Positions 10,311 to 21,866 of a stretch of DNA of 64,000 bases are shown here, piece by piece. Position 1 is the first letter of the stretch. The number at the start of each line of letters is the position of its first letter. A program made the position numbers and the translations under genes. The notes under the pieces were generated by a model. It was given only the letters and a program-made list of their open reading frames with translations, had not been told where the DNA came from and made no database searches. This stretch comes from Straminergon stramineum (Eukaryota > Streptophyta > Bryopsida > Hypnales > Calliergonaceae), in NCBI GenBank assembly GCA_963920665.1, contig OY987265.1, forward strand, positions 15,381,001-15,445,000, in the 5' to 3' direction.

Positions 10311-12545
10311 TGATAGAAGAAGCATTATCACCCACAACAAAACGAGTATCAACTTTTCTAGGAGTCTTCAAGCTAAACATAATATATTTTAGAAATAAAT
10401 TTAAGAATAACCCCTATCTAACTAACCAACAATATATGGTTGATCTAAATTTTCCGGATTGTATTAGACTGTTAGTGAGGGTAATTACATTCCTTTAACT
10501 ATTTTTAATATTCTTATAGGTAGTATTGAGGATTAACTATTGGAAGCTTTCTTTTTCATTGAAAATGATATTCATTTGATTTTTAAGAATTCCTCAAAGG
10601 TATATATATGTACCATTAGTGGAAGTGTAAAGCTCACCAATTCTACTTGATTTCTTGGCTATGAGCTAAGCTTTCCAAATTCACTCGATTTGAAATCTAA
10701 AAAATTGTACTTATCCATTTGCTTTCAAAATGGTCCCAATAAAAAGTGTAAATTATTTTCATGATTTTCACCATTGAAAATTTAAACATGAAAGTTTTGA
10801 TTTGGAGTTATTTGTGATTTCTACTTATAAAAAATTAGATTTCGACAATAGCAATGTGGATTGTGTATAAAGTTTGATAGCTCTTCATTTAAACTAAAGG
10901 TTTTGGGAAGTGCATTTAAGAATGCTAATACAATTTCTAGTTGTTCATATCACCAATAATCCCAAAAAACTCTTACATACCAATTTCTCAAACATTGTGA
11001 GTAGAAGCAACATATGAAAAAAAGGATACATACATTTCTCTCAATGTTATAATCTCGCGACTCCTATGCAAGTTCACACTCAAATTTAGTATGCATACTA
11101 AGAAGCAAGTTCTTTACTCATCTATATCGTTAGATAGATTACAAAACACAATTTCCTTCATTGGGATAAGCTTAAGCTCTTTTTTCATAGGAAAAACACA
11201 CTTGGAAAGTCTTACTAATTCAATAGGCACTCAAGGGTTCACAAACAATCCAAGCATTGAATAGTCCCATGAGGTATCTTGAGACCAACAAATTAAAATA
11301 AATCTTTCATAATGATCTTATTAGAAAGATATTGTTCCTTATTGTGGCCCAATTCAAGGCAACGGACACCACTCATTTAGGATTAGCACTAGTGCTCCAG
11401 CCAAGGAGGATTCACCCCCTCATAGCACCAACCAAGGATAAATGTAAAAAATTTCCCCCTTATTTTATGCCATAGTTTTTCCTATTTTTTTGCCTCCCAC
11501 AATTAATTTGGGGCCTCTTATTGTAGATATGAATTCAAAATTTCCAAAATTTATCACATATTGCAAGTAAAAAATTCCAACCTTTTTCCTAGGAATAAAC
11601 CATAGGGGCAATAAAGGGATCAATTGACCTTGGCTAGGAAATTCATTGTTTCTCACATTTGTCTTTATGTGGACACCCCCCTTGGAAACTTCAATGATGA
11701 TATGAATGAGAACTCCTTATTCTAACCATAATGGCCTATTTTACCTTAGTTATATTGACTTTGTTAAAATTTGCAGTTGCTTGTTTCTAAATTTTCTACA
11801 CTAAAATTAATTATTGGCGAACGAGGGTTATCTTTCGAGAATGCTATGTGCATGCTTGTCACTCTCACTTTAATTGCATTGTAAAATAGTGTATGGGTAG
11901 GCATAGGAAGATTTAACTCTAAGTTACAATCTAGACTTTGTATCATAAGGTATGAAATCATAGAGCCATGAAATATTGATCAAGATAATTGATCATATAT
12001 CAAGTCTCCACATTCATCTTTTGCTTTTATTGTTTATGGACCAAAGACAAGGCTTTGAATTGATAAACCCATCCTGGTAGTCATAAAATTATACAAAGTA
12101 GTATTTCTTCCAACAATTGAAAATGGGTCCATAGCAAATAAAAGATTTATGAAACAAAATCATAAAACTAAATGACATAATGTGAGAATTAAAACTCTTC
12201 AAATAGTAACTTAGGCTATTTGCCATCTATAATCAAGTTCTCCAATTGATTGCTTTAAGTTACTAATTCGAAATTCATAAACTACGAGAATACATATTGA
12301 AATCCTCTTCATAAGTTGAAACTTGCCTTCAAGAAAATTCCCGAACCTTCATAGCACTATGCAAGCATAGACATTATCTTATCTATTTGTACAATATACA
12401 AAATGGCCATGTACACAAGGCTTTCTTGCATTAAAAAATTGTGCAAGACCCTCTCAAAGGTACCATGATCCTTCAAATTCCAAAATAATACTTACAAACA
12501 CTACTCAAATACAATAAGTTTGTAAGGCAACTCTTCTCTTGATTT
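10311..12545. repeat. Kinase 3' flank, copy A
   Basis: This lies downstream of the kinase on the minus strand and is homologous to 37600-39722 and 59779-62047. A shorter version occurs without a kinase at 22840-23870 and 50290-51335. Recurrent phrases include TATTGTTTATGGACCAAAGA and AATTCATAAACTACGAGA. No long ORF is present. It may hold the kinase 3' UTR, but I cannot place a polyadenylation site. Confidence 0.7.
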
Positions 12546-13889
12546 CTATGCATACCAATATTTCCAAGGAGTTTCTTCAAGTAAATCCACTATCTCTACA
12601 AATGTAGGTCTAGCTGTGGGATTTGATTGCCAACACCTACACAACAAATTGCAAGCCCATTCTTCAACATGGTGAGGCACCTCTGGCCGCCCCCCTTGAA
12701 GAACAAGGTCATAGTCATTGGTACGATGACCTTCAAAAGGAAGTTTCCCTGTCAAAATCTCATAACACAACATCCCATAACTATAAACATCCGCTTCTTT
12801 TGTAAATAGATTTGGATTCTTGTTCACCACCTTATCTTTAACGGCTTGCAATATTTCTGGAGCCCTAAAGAAGCCAGTTCCAACAACTCCAATTGAACAC
12901 TCATAGTCAGCAACATAATAATCATAATCTTCTCCAATTGCAACCTCAACATTGGCTACATCATAATTGTAAACATACTTGTCCATCTTCTTGATGAGCC
13001 AACTTCATAACACATTTGATGCTTTGAGGTCCCTATGAACAATATTGAGATTGTGCAACTCAACCATCCCTCTTGCAATAATACACATGATCCGGATCTC
13101 TCTCATCCTTGAAAAGGGTCCAAAATCAATGCAAGTTCTTGCCTTCATGCGGCGATCAATGAGAGTCCGGAGGTCTTCGTTTTCCCTTGCTAAAAGAAAC
13201 GCAAACCGACCATCTGGCAATAAAGTTCCACATTGTACGTCACAAATGTATTTCGCAAGTTGAGATTCCCCACAATTTGTACGTTTCACAATCTCTTCAT
13301 AGTGCCGGAACATTCCTTTGGGCCATTGTTTCTGCAAATCTAGCAAAAAGGTCCCCTTCCAAAAGACCTTTAACACATACTTCACTCCACGTTCCTCATC
13401 GTTAGAAGTGAGCCTTGGGCTCTTCCAAGTGACATGGGTATGGTAGAGCTCTGCTTGCCCACCGGCCGCAAACTTCTCACCAACCTCAAACTTCCCATAA
13501 TCATTGATTCCACCATCACCAAATGTGCGAAAGAACTTACCCCAAGTGGGATGCTTTTGCAGAGACTCGAAGACTTTCACATTGCTCACCTCGGACTCCT
13601 CTTCGGCAAACTCAGAATGCTCAATAAGCTGGCTCCAATGCACCTTGGATCGCTCAATCGCATCCTCCACACTCGTGCCATCCCCACTCTCAGCCTTCCT
13701 CCTCGCACTGCTCATGGGCTCAGAGCATGCAGAAAAAAAAGTCGTCGAAGAAGAGGGGATTGCAGACTCCCTTGCAGATGCTAAGGCTGTCACATATGCT
13801 GAGTCGCTGGATGCACCCATACAGCAACCAGACTCCGACACACTTCTCTGATTCTCCAAACAGTGAGTGCACTCGCTTGGATCGGCCAT
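12546..13889 (-). pseudogene. TKL-type protein kinase, copy A, broken by one in-frame stop
   Basis: The reading frame spans 447 codons from MADPSECTHCLENQ to the end WKYWYA. It is interrupted once, by TGA at 13005-13007, directly after the catalytic loop HRDLKASNVL. Copy C has TGT (Cys) at this position, so one base change explains the stop; the six codons that follow are in frame. Upstream are the glycine-loop region FAAGGQAELY and the lysine motif VLKVF. Downstream are DYE in place of DFG, APE, and the subdomain IX and XI motifs DVYSYG and RPTF. A protein ending at the stop would lack the whole C-lobe and be inactive. Readthrough is possible but nothing in the sequence argues for it. The start is chosen because all three copies begin at the equivalent Met. 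Confidence 0.85.
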
Positions 13890-14750
13890 CTAGGAACAGT
13901 AAGCTTGTGATGGGGTTCGCTCGCTCTTCCTGCTCGCCCTGCACCCAACTGGTGAAGGCATTAGGGTTTCACATGAGGGGAGTTTCAAATAGCGATGTGC
14001 CTGGACACAACGGAACTGACCCACAATATGTAGGAAATTCATATCGTAGCGGAACCGACCGGTCTACTTTGCCGAATGGATGTTCTCGAAAACATCGAGC
14101 AGGAAAAGTCGGAATCCAAGCCTCCTGAAAAGCAAGAGCGTAGAGTCTACAGCTACGGGGGCACACTCCAGGGACGTACTCCTTCAAGCTCAAGCAAAGA
14201 ATCCACTCGGACATGCATCATGAGAAAATGCGCACAGACCGAAAAAGAACGAAACTGAGTTCACGAACTGAAAACTTTTGCAAAACGAAGAGGTAGAATA
14301 TTGTAGTGTACCGTCTATTTGTCGTCGTGAGCAGGTGCAGGCTCCTGGGCGACGTTGTTGTTGTATCCACGGGTGACGCTGGTGTTGCAAATCAAAGACC
14401 CCTCCTGGCTGGCGAACAACCGCGGATGCTTCTTGTGAACCTCCGTCCAACTCTCCCCTCAAGCTAAGCTTATCACAGCGCAGCAGCTACCATGAGGTCG
14501 GACAAGGGTTTTGCAAACTAGGCCAGAAGGCTGACTCCTTCACTCCACCGCGTGAGGCCCGCGAAGTTCGCATCGAAGATGTTGGTACAGTGCAGAGTGC
14601 GGACATTTCAGAAGCCTGGAGGTAAATGGTTACTGATAAAAATAAATAACGAGCTTCACGGTTTCAATCACAGTGTTGCATCGAAGGAGGAGAATCTAGG
14701 CTCATTGTTGACCCTTAAACAATGTCACGCTCATTATTTGTCGGACGGAT
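13890..14750. other. GC-rich 5' flank of kinase copy A
   Basis: This flank is clearly richer in G+C than its surroundings and is conserved at 41049-41990 and, up to the LTR insertion, at 63365-63722. It should contain the kinase promoter and 5' leader on the minus strand. Several short overlapping ORFs exist on both strands. One, plus strand 14076-14258, keeps its frame in all three copies and is listed separately. On the minus strand a frame reading WTEVHKKH...VAQEPAPAHDD (about 14330-14460) is shared with copy B. I cannot tell whether these are old exons or chance frames in a GC-rich promoter. Confidence 0.5.
14076..14258 (+). CDS. Conserved short ORF divergent from the kinase (uncertain)
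   Basis: The 60-codon plus-strand ORF starts MDVLENIEQEKSESKPPEKQ and ends TEKERN. It begins 187 bp from the kinase start and runs in the opposite direction. The same frame is kept in copy B (from 41238, with a 15-bp in-frame insertion) and copy C (from 63552, to a stop within TGCGCATAG). Between copies A and C the changes are about half synonymous, so selection on the peptide is not shown. It is hydrophilic, lysine- and serine-rich and has no domain that I recognise. It could equally be leader sequence of the kinase read on the wrong strand. Confidence 0.25.
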   Translation: MDVLENIEQEKSESKPPEKQERRVYSYGGTLQGRTPSSSSKESTRTCIMRKCAQTEKERN

Positions 14751-15360
14751 GACAGAGAATGATAGAGGTGCAACTACTCATCCTTGAAATTTTGTTACGA
14801 AAAAGGAAAGTCTTCTACAATAGTTTGACTTTCAATAAGTGCTTTTGCATTTTTTTGAAGCAGATGATTCACACAATATCCAAAGGGAGGATTTCCACAA
14901 TCACTACTTCATCCTCTAAGGGTTTAATTTTTATCAGCTATTTTCCTTTCATTTTCTTATATTGAACCAACTTTTCAAGTACTATGTCCATCTATTTTTT
15001 ATATTTTACTCTCAATAGAAATTTTATAAATATTATCACCAAATTTCTTTTTATATTTTCAAATTGCAATTGAGATTTTTCACAAATCCACTTGCTAATT
15101 GTGAACTAGCCACCAGTTTTTCAAATACTGATATGACTTGTTGTCATTCCTTTGGTCATTGGCACTAATCACTTTTGCAAAAGAAAAATGGAAATCGAAT
15201 AGCATATCAAAAGAAAAATTCACATGCATTTGGGTCAACCCACTTTTCAATAAAGACAAGGCACATGACAAGTGGCCAATTGAAAGCAAAAACATGTAAC
15301 TTCTCATTGTTGACCCTAGAGAAGACTCTTTGTGTGTATTTGGTTTTTATAGTAATTCTT
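14751..15360. repeat. Kinase far-upstream module, unit 1 (first part)
   Basis: Homologous to about 41991-42572, with shared phrases such as GAAAGTCTTCTACAATAGTT and CACAATATCCAAAGGGAGGA. No gene is seen. The start of the 42-kb copy (TTAACCCTTAAACGATG near 41928) and its counterpart near 14706 (TTGACCCTTAAACAATG) look like the end of another TTAA element whose far end I could not find. Confidence 0.6.
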
Positions 15361-16304
15361 TTAACTCCTAAATGTGTTTGACTATGTTTTCACCAAAAAT
15401 GTTCCAAAATTGCGATTTACAATACAAGTACCAAATTTGAGAAAAATAAATGATCAAACACATGTAATTAGAGCATCTTGTAGTACACTAGTTTGAGGAG
15501 ATGTGGAAAAGAATTCAGAAATTTCCACCGTGTAGATTCTAAGATATTCACGTTTGAATGGAAAAAAATCCTTTTTTTGGCCTTGCACAAAATGGGGCAT
15601 GAATACTTCACAAAGTCACAATGGTATGAAAAAATGTCCAAAATGGTGGTATTTCTCTGGATTCATTTTTCAAGGCAAGTTGGCTAATCGCTTGAAAAAT
15701 TCAAATCATTTGGAATTTTACAACATTATAAGAAAAAAATAGTAAGTAGAAAGAGGTAGAAAATTATTCAAAATGCTAAATTGTTAAGAATTTAGTCATG
15801 GAATTGAAAAATGCCAATCCCAATGGGTATAATGTGATAATAAACAATGGACATGGAATGTTTTTTTTTAATTTTTACAAAAAATTTGAAAATTGAGTTA
15901 AATAAAGGACTTCATGGTTTATCCTAGAATAGAGATCCCATAACTACCCACAAATTAAAACTCCTCATAACTTTCATCTCATTAATGAAAATGGAATTTA
16001 TTCAAAGTTTTCCATGTATATAGAAATCCAAATAACCAATTTCAAAATTTTATTTCTTAAAAAAGTGATTTATAAAGAAGTTTTTTGAGCCATATGGGCT
16101 ACTTGTCGAGCAATGAAAATGACATATCATACAATAACTTTGACCATGTAGTCAAGAGTTATGATGACTGATGGGATTGAAAGCTAATCCTCAAGCTCAT
16201 GTTTTGTGAAACTTTCAACAATATAAAATAAAAACACCATTTGTAGTGAGCTGCCCAAAATTACTACGTTGCCAATAAACACTGGTTTTACATTTAGGGA
16301 TTAA
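15361..16304 (+). mobile_element. TTAA element, family A
   Basis: TTAA lies at 15361-15364 and 16301-16304. The left end is CTCCTAAATGTGTTTGACTA and the right end TACATTTAGGGA. It is homologous along its length to 6392-7322 and is the duplicate of 42573-43494. Non-coding. Confidence 0.75.
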
Positions 16305-17616
16305 AAGGTATTTTCTACTAATAAATTTGATTGAATGTTTAAGTAAAAAAAAGGTATATTTAAAAGTTTCACAATTTCCTTCATTCAAGTGTGTAACTTT
16401 TACTTCAACATGTCCAAAATTTGTTGAAATAAAAATCTAATTTCTAAGTTAGTTATGGCAATTTTTGAAGTTTATGAGTACTTTTGAGAGCCTTTCTTGC
16501 TTCAATTGCATGTTTGAAATAGCCTATGGAAAAGCATATGAATAATGGCATTGCCTTTCCACAATTTCTCCAAATGCATAGTATTCTCAATCATTCTTGA
16601 GCACATTGGTATAAACGACGCATTTGGGATGGATAGCTTGCTTGGATTTCTAGTAGAGAATAGGTTGAATTCCCACAAGGGCTCGTGGTTGAATTCCCAC
16701 AAAAGTCATTGTGTTGTGGTTACCAACATTGATATTAACAATTGAAAAATTTGAGACATGTGATGGATACAAGGTGGTCACAATGACGGATTGAGGTAGA
16801 TCACCCTATAACCACCCAAATTTTCAATCTCGGTATGTTTTGCAATGTGTTTCTTGTTGCCTATATTTCGTTGAGATAAGATTAGTTGAATGGATTCAAA
16901 TACAAGTGGAATCATATTAACCCAATACAAATTGAAATTGATAAGAACTTTCAAACACATTTGGTACAAAAATATAAAACCATCCATAGGTTGGGAGCAT
17001 AACCATCTTGAAAAGGTTCAAAATTAATGATCCTCTACCATAATTCCATTTGATGAGTGTTTTCATAGGACAAGTTCAACATTCAAAAAGCACCTCTTTT
17101 ATTGCCTAAAGCTACAATTAGTTATGATAAGCATTTGTTCACAACTAAATCCACCTAAACAAATAATTATTGAACCCCATCTTTGTCAATCCTAAACCAT
17201 TCATAAATAAATACGAACCTAATATTATTCCTTGAGAATAGCACCCAATTGCCTTCCAAGAGAAAATGAGTCACCCAATTGCTTGCCAAGAAAGAATGAG
17301 TTACACACTTTGTGGAAATTGAAGACATTTGTTCAACAAATAGGAGGATTCAAATAGATGTCAAAATTGGGTAATTAACACTATAGGCTAATCTACCTTG
17401 GATGTCAAGGAAATTTCTCATGTGTCATTGGAAATGTGTTGTTTTTTATTTTTGTTGTGGTTTCTTTTATTTGAACTCTTGTAATAAGGTCAAAGGTTGA
17501 TAATTAAAATATTCTATATATTTTCATTCTTCTTATAAATTTAGTTTTCTTAGTTTCTTGAGTAGATTCTTTGGAGTGTCTAGGAAGGGGCTACACGGAT
17601 TTAAAAGATTCTATCA
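16305..17616. repeat. Kinase far-upstream module, unit 1 (second part)
   Basis: Homologous to 43495-45162, where it carries an extra MITE at 43555-43896, and in part to 2451-3455. The ORFs here are short and not conserved between copies. No gene is called. Confidence 0.7.
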
Positions 17617-18540
17617 TTAACCCACACAAGACCAAAGCCATTTTTTTTGCGTCAAAAACCACTCAAAATTTCCATTTTCGTTGCATAAATCCAAGAAAAT
17701 ATGAAAAATATATTTTTAGAATCTAACCATAGGGTCTAGTACTTTACTTGTTTGAGACCAAGTGGTAAGATTTTCCTGAAGTTTGACCATATAGATTGGA
17801 AGATATTAGCATTCAAAGTAGGAAAAAAAAGTTTTTTCAAACACTCACTTGCAAGTACAAATGACTTTGAATGCCTTTCGTTGAATTTTTTTGTATTGTA
17901 GACTTTGAATTTGAATTTGAATTTGTTCAAGAATTGAGTTGAAACTTTCGGAATTAAAAAAAAAAGAACCTTCATTTCTATTGTTTAAATAATTGTTAAG
18001 TGGAAGTAGGTCCAAGATTACAAGAAAAACTAAATTGTTACTAGGTCTAGGATGGGATTGAAACACAATAATCTCAATGGTGAGATTGTTCTAGCAAGAA
18101 AACTTAACCTGGTCAAACAATTTCTTTTAGAAAAATTGTGAAAATTGCATTCACAAATGAATCCTACAAGTTATTTTTTCAAGAAGATGCTCATATTGTC
18201 CTAAACAAAAGATTGTAAATTGAACTTTCACATCACTAATCGTAATGGAATGAATCAAAGCTTCACATGGAAATAAAATATAATCTTGAAGATGAAATAA
18301 ATTATTTTATTTCAAGTTTTTGTGGATTTATTTTTGTCCATGCCAAGTTGAAATTTGGGCTAATTGGGGTATAACTTTTGTTTCCAAGCATTGATTGAAA
18401 TACAAATTATATTACCATGAAGCTAATACGTTTTTCTATCTTATGGAAATGTATAATAAGTTTCACTAAAAATTGAGGTCATAAGAACTTGCTAAAATCC
18501 ATTTTGTCCCCCGAGGAGACAATGGTCCTTTAGAGGCTAA
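17617..18540 (+). mobile_element. TTAA element, family D
   Basis: The left flank is TTAA (17617-17620), followed by CCCACACAAGACCAAAGCCA. The right end is GGTCCTTTAGAGG-CTAA, so the right flank has one change. The duplicate lies at 45163-46086. In unit 0 (about 3436-3455) the flanks are joined as CTATCATGAAATGCATAA with no element. Non-coding. Confidence 0.7.
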
Positions 18541-18826
18541 ATGCATAAATTGTAATCCAAAGTTTATGAGTAGGAATTGTTTTTCCATTGGATGACAATA
18601 CTAAAAAGCCCTGGTAAATCAGGACATAAAATGAAGAAGATGAGTGTTTGAACCTATCATTGGCAAACATTTCTACCACCAATTAAAATGGCAAATATCA
18701 ACATATGTGATATTAAGAAGTTTTTTTTCAAGATATGTAAATATGTTGCTGATGAGAATTTCAAATGTAACAGTGAGAGAGATTATTATGTAACAAAATC
18801 ACTCCCTTTTTGAACAATTTGTAGCT
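18541..18826. repeat. Spacer inside the near-identical duplicated tract
   Basis: No gene. It belongs to a 1,110-bp stretch (18495-19604) that I read as identical to 46041-47150. Confidence 0.7.
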
Positions 18827-19734
18827 TTACCCCCTAAAGTACTTTGACTATGTCTTCACCCAAAATGTTCCAAAATTGTCATTTTTAGTACAAGTACCAA
18901 AGTTTAGAAATAAAATGCATTTTCAGACACATATAACCATAGGATCTTGTAGTATGCTAGTTTGAGAAGATGTGAAAAAAAGTTAGAAATTTCCACCTTG
19001 TGGATGCAAGGTATTAGCATTTGAATGGACAAAAATCCTTTTTTTGGCCCTACAAAAAATAAGGCAATTGCACTTCAAAAAATGTCCATGTTGTTGGTGC
19101 TTCTTTGGATCATTCTTCAAGACAAGTTGGCTACATGCTTTAGAATTTTCAGATTATTTGGAATTGTACAACATATAGGAAAAGAATAGTGAGTAGAAAG
19201 AAGTTGACAATGATTCAAAATACTAAATTGTTAAGAATTTAGTTATGGAATTGAAATATGCCAATTCCAATGGTGGCAATGTTGTAATAAACCATCTACA
19301 TTCTACAATTTTTTTTTCCAAAATATTGTAAATTGAGTTGAAGAAATGACTTCAAAGTTCATTTTAGAGTATAGGTTTCACAATTGCTTGCAAACTAGAA
19401 TTTCTTGTAACTTTCATCTCATTGATAAAAATGGAATGATTGAAAGCTTTCCAAATATATATATTTATATATTAATCTAGAAAAACAATTCCAAACATTT
19501 GTTTATAAGAAAAAGGATTTCTTTTGAATTGCCTATTTGAAGAAAAAACTACATATCATGCAATAGCTTTTTAACCATGTAGTCAAAAATTATGAAACTT
19601 TTTCGCCTTTTAAAGAAAAACCTTATTACTAATGTGCGTGAAAATTTCAAAGATAAAAAATAAAAATTCCATCAAAGTGAATTGCCTAAAATGAGTTTGT
19701 TACCAAAAATGTAGCCTTATCCTTTAGGGGTTAA
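18827..19734 (+). mobile_element. TTAA element, family A, with empty sites in three paralogous segments
   Basis: The left flank is TTAC (18827-18830, TTAA with one change) and the right flank TTAA (19731-19734). The ends are CCCCTAAAGTACTTTGACTA and TATCCTTTAGGGG. Empty sites are GTAGCTTTAATTCAAAATG at 4678-4681, and GTAGCTTAAATTCAAAA at 25012-25015 and 52415-52418. The duplicate copy lies at 46373-47281. Non-coding. Confidence 0.8.
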
Positions 19735-20554
19735 TTCAAAATGCTTGAACTAAAAATAGAGTACTTTGAAAATTGGGAACAAATAATAATATCTTTCTAG
19801 GAACATTGAATCCTATTCTTCTCATAAAAATTGAAATTTCTTTGGAATGGATACTCATAGTGATGTTCACTGAAAATAAAAATAAAAACAATAGAAGGAG
19901 AGCATGCCCTTTAAACTATCTCACAATCATTCAAACACCTACAATCTGTTCGGTTTTCTACTTTGAAATTTCATGATAAATGCATACGTAGTGATATAAA
20001 TTCAATCCTAACCGATCTCTTGACAACTCACTACATCCCATGTTAACATGCTTACACTCACGTAAAGAACATCCTTTCCTTAGCAATCATTTACTATCAG
20101 GATCCTCACTTAGACGATGGAGGAGCTCAAGAACATGAGTTGACAAAATCAAATTAATAAATGTAAATAACCTTACTATTGTATTTGGATAGTAGGTTTG
20201 GCTTCAATTTTTTTGAAAATGTCTAGAATTTTTCTTCTAATTTTGGAACCAAACAACCAAATCTACAAAAAAAATTGAAGAATGTTTGCTTGAAAGCCAA
20301 AGAATACAATGATAATCTAGGGAGTCATATAACAATTTGTCACTTACAATTTACCATCAAGACATTTCTTTGATGGGTACTTGAAGGAATTGCTTCAATG
20401 AAGCTTAGTAAGAGTGATAGTGAAAAGGTTGTTTTTATAATAAAATTCATTATCCTTCATGAATCCTCAAAGGATATGGGACAACTTGAAGATGAGAGCT
20501 TGACCACTCATTGATTGTTAAAATCTAGAAATTGTAATCAACATAGAACTTTAG
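19735..20554. repeat. Spacer module, unit 1
   Basis: The first part resembles 4683-5100 and 25016-25400 (ACTTTGAAAATT.G.AAC and TTTCATGA.AAATGCATA). The rest is shared only with about 47282-48013. No gene is seen. Confidence 0.6.
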
Positions 20555-20878
20555 ACCTCATTTTGGCATAGTAGAATAATTATTTTCAAAAACTTTTGAG
20601 CTTAGAAAAGTTAGAAAATCAAGTTCAATTTCATCTTTCAAAACCTATTTGATATTTCAAGCACATTATCAAAATTTATGAACAAAATTTAGAGAGAATG
20701 TTTGATAAGATCAAAGAAATTGTTCCTTCCAATCCTTCTTTGGATTTTGTCCAAAAGTTTTGATTGGAAGCTTAAAAAACTCAAATGGTTTTTTTGGAGA
20801 TTAAAGTTAACTTGATTTTCCAAATTTTTATAATTGATAGTTTTTTCAAAAAATTATTCTACTATGCCTAAATGAGGT
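20555..20878. mobile_element. MITE-like inverted-repeat element
   Basis: The left end ACCTCATTTTGGCATAGTAG matches the reverse complement of the right end, ACCTCATTTAGGCATAGTAG. The similarity continues with gaps for about 70 bp, to AAAATCAAGTT on both arms. Near the centre is a perfect 9-bp stem, CTTCCAATC/GATTGGAAG. The duplicate copy is at 48014-48336. No convincing target duplication is visible, so the class is unknown. Confidence 0.6.
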
Positions 20879-21089
20879 TTGAAATTATACTTTAAACAAA
20901 AGTCATGCTTTTAATTTAACTAGGAGGGGTTGAGTTCCTTCTAATCCTCAATTTGCATATCCCATATAGGTTGCTTGACCTCCTACCATCTTAATTGTAT
21001 AAAGATCTAGTCATCTCATGTTGTCCAACTCACATTTTCAATGGGATGTGAGACTCCTTGGAATATCAGAATGTTGCTTCATTTTGTTA
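20879..21089. other. Short spacer
   Basis: Nothing recognised. Shared with 48337-48548. Confidence 0.5.
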
Positions 21090-21866
21090 TTTTCACCATG
21101 TAGATTGCAAGATAGTACCATTTTAAGTGACCAAACCCTTTTTTTTGGCCGTGCAAAAAACTAGGCAGTTGTTCTTCACAAGCTCACATTTGTATGAAGA
21201 AATGTCCTAAATGGTGGTGGTTCTTTGGATTCATTCTTCAAGGCAAGTTGGCTACATGATTGAAAATTTTCAGCTCATCTAGAATTGTAAAACATATTCG
21301 AAAAGAATAGTAAGTAGATAGTAGTTGAGAAAGATTCAAAATATTAAATTGTTAAGAATTTAACTAAAGAATTGAAAAATGTCAATCCTGATGGTTGCTA
21401 TGTTGTAATAAACAATCTACATCCCATGATTTTGTTTTTTTTTCCAAAAATATTGAAAATTGAGGATGATAAAGGACTTGAAAGTTTATTTTAGGATACA
21501 AAATACATAACTACCCATAAACAAAAAATCCTCATAAATTTTTACTCATTCATCAAAAATGGAATGATTTAAAGCTTCCCAAGTACATATAACTCTAGAA
21601 AACCAATTTCAAATTTTTGTTTTGGAAAAAAGTGGTTTTTTAAAATTTGCCCAAACCGCCCATTTATGAAAAAAAAAATAACAAATTAGGCCTTAAGTTT
21701 TGACTCATATTTCGAAATATCATGAAATTTAGTGTTGATGAAAGATATTCCTTGTCCCCATCTTCTCTTAAAGTTTGGGCCAAATATTTGCAAATCTCTA
21801 GTCACATGTACATGCCCAAAATTGCTAAGTAGCAAAAAAAATGCATGTTGGTCCTTTAGGAGTTGA
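21090..21866 (+). mobile_element. TTAA element, family A, 5' truncated
   Basis: It begins inside family A at TTTCACCATGTAGATTGCAA and runs to the normal right end GGTCCTTTAGGAG-TTGA. Its duplicate at 48549-49326 ends in an intact TTAA. About 150 bp of the left end is missing. Non-coding. Confidence 0.7.

Noticed and set aside
13434..13784. Plus-strand ORFs of 115-160 codons over the kinase genes (also at 40461-40943 and 62864-63259)
   Set aside because: They are antisense shadows of the kinase exon and appear in all copies only because the kinase sequence is conserved.
13969..14214. Minus-strand ORFs in the GC-rich kinase flank (also 41176-41457 and 63444-63710)
   Set aside because: The frames have different starts and lengths in the three copies and no recognisable motif; the GC-rich composition alone lengthens chance ORFs.
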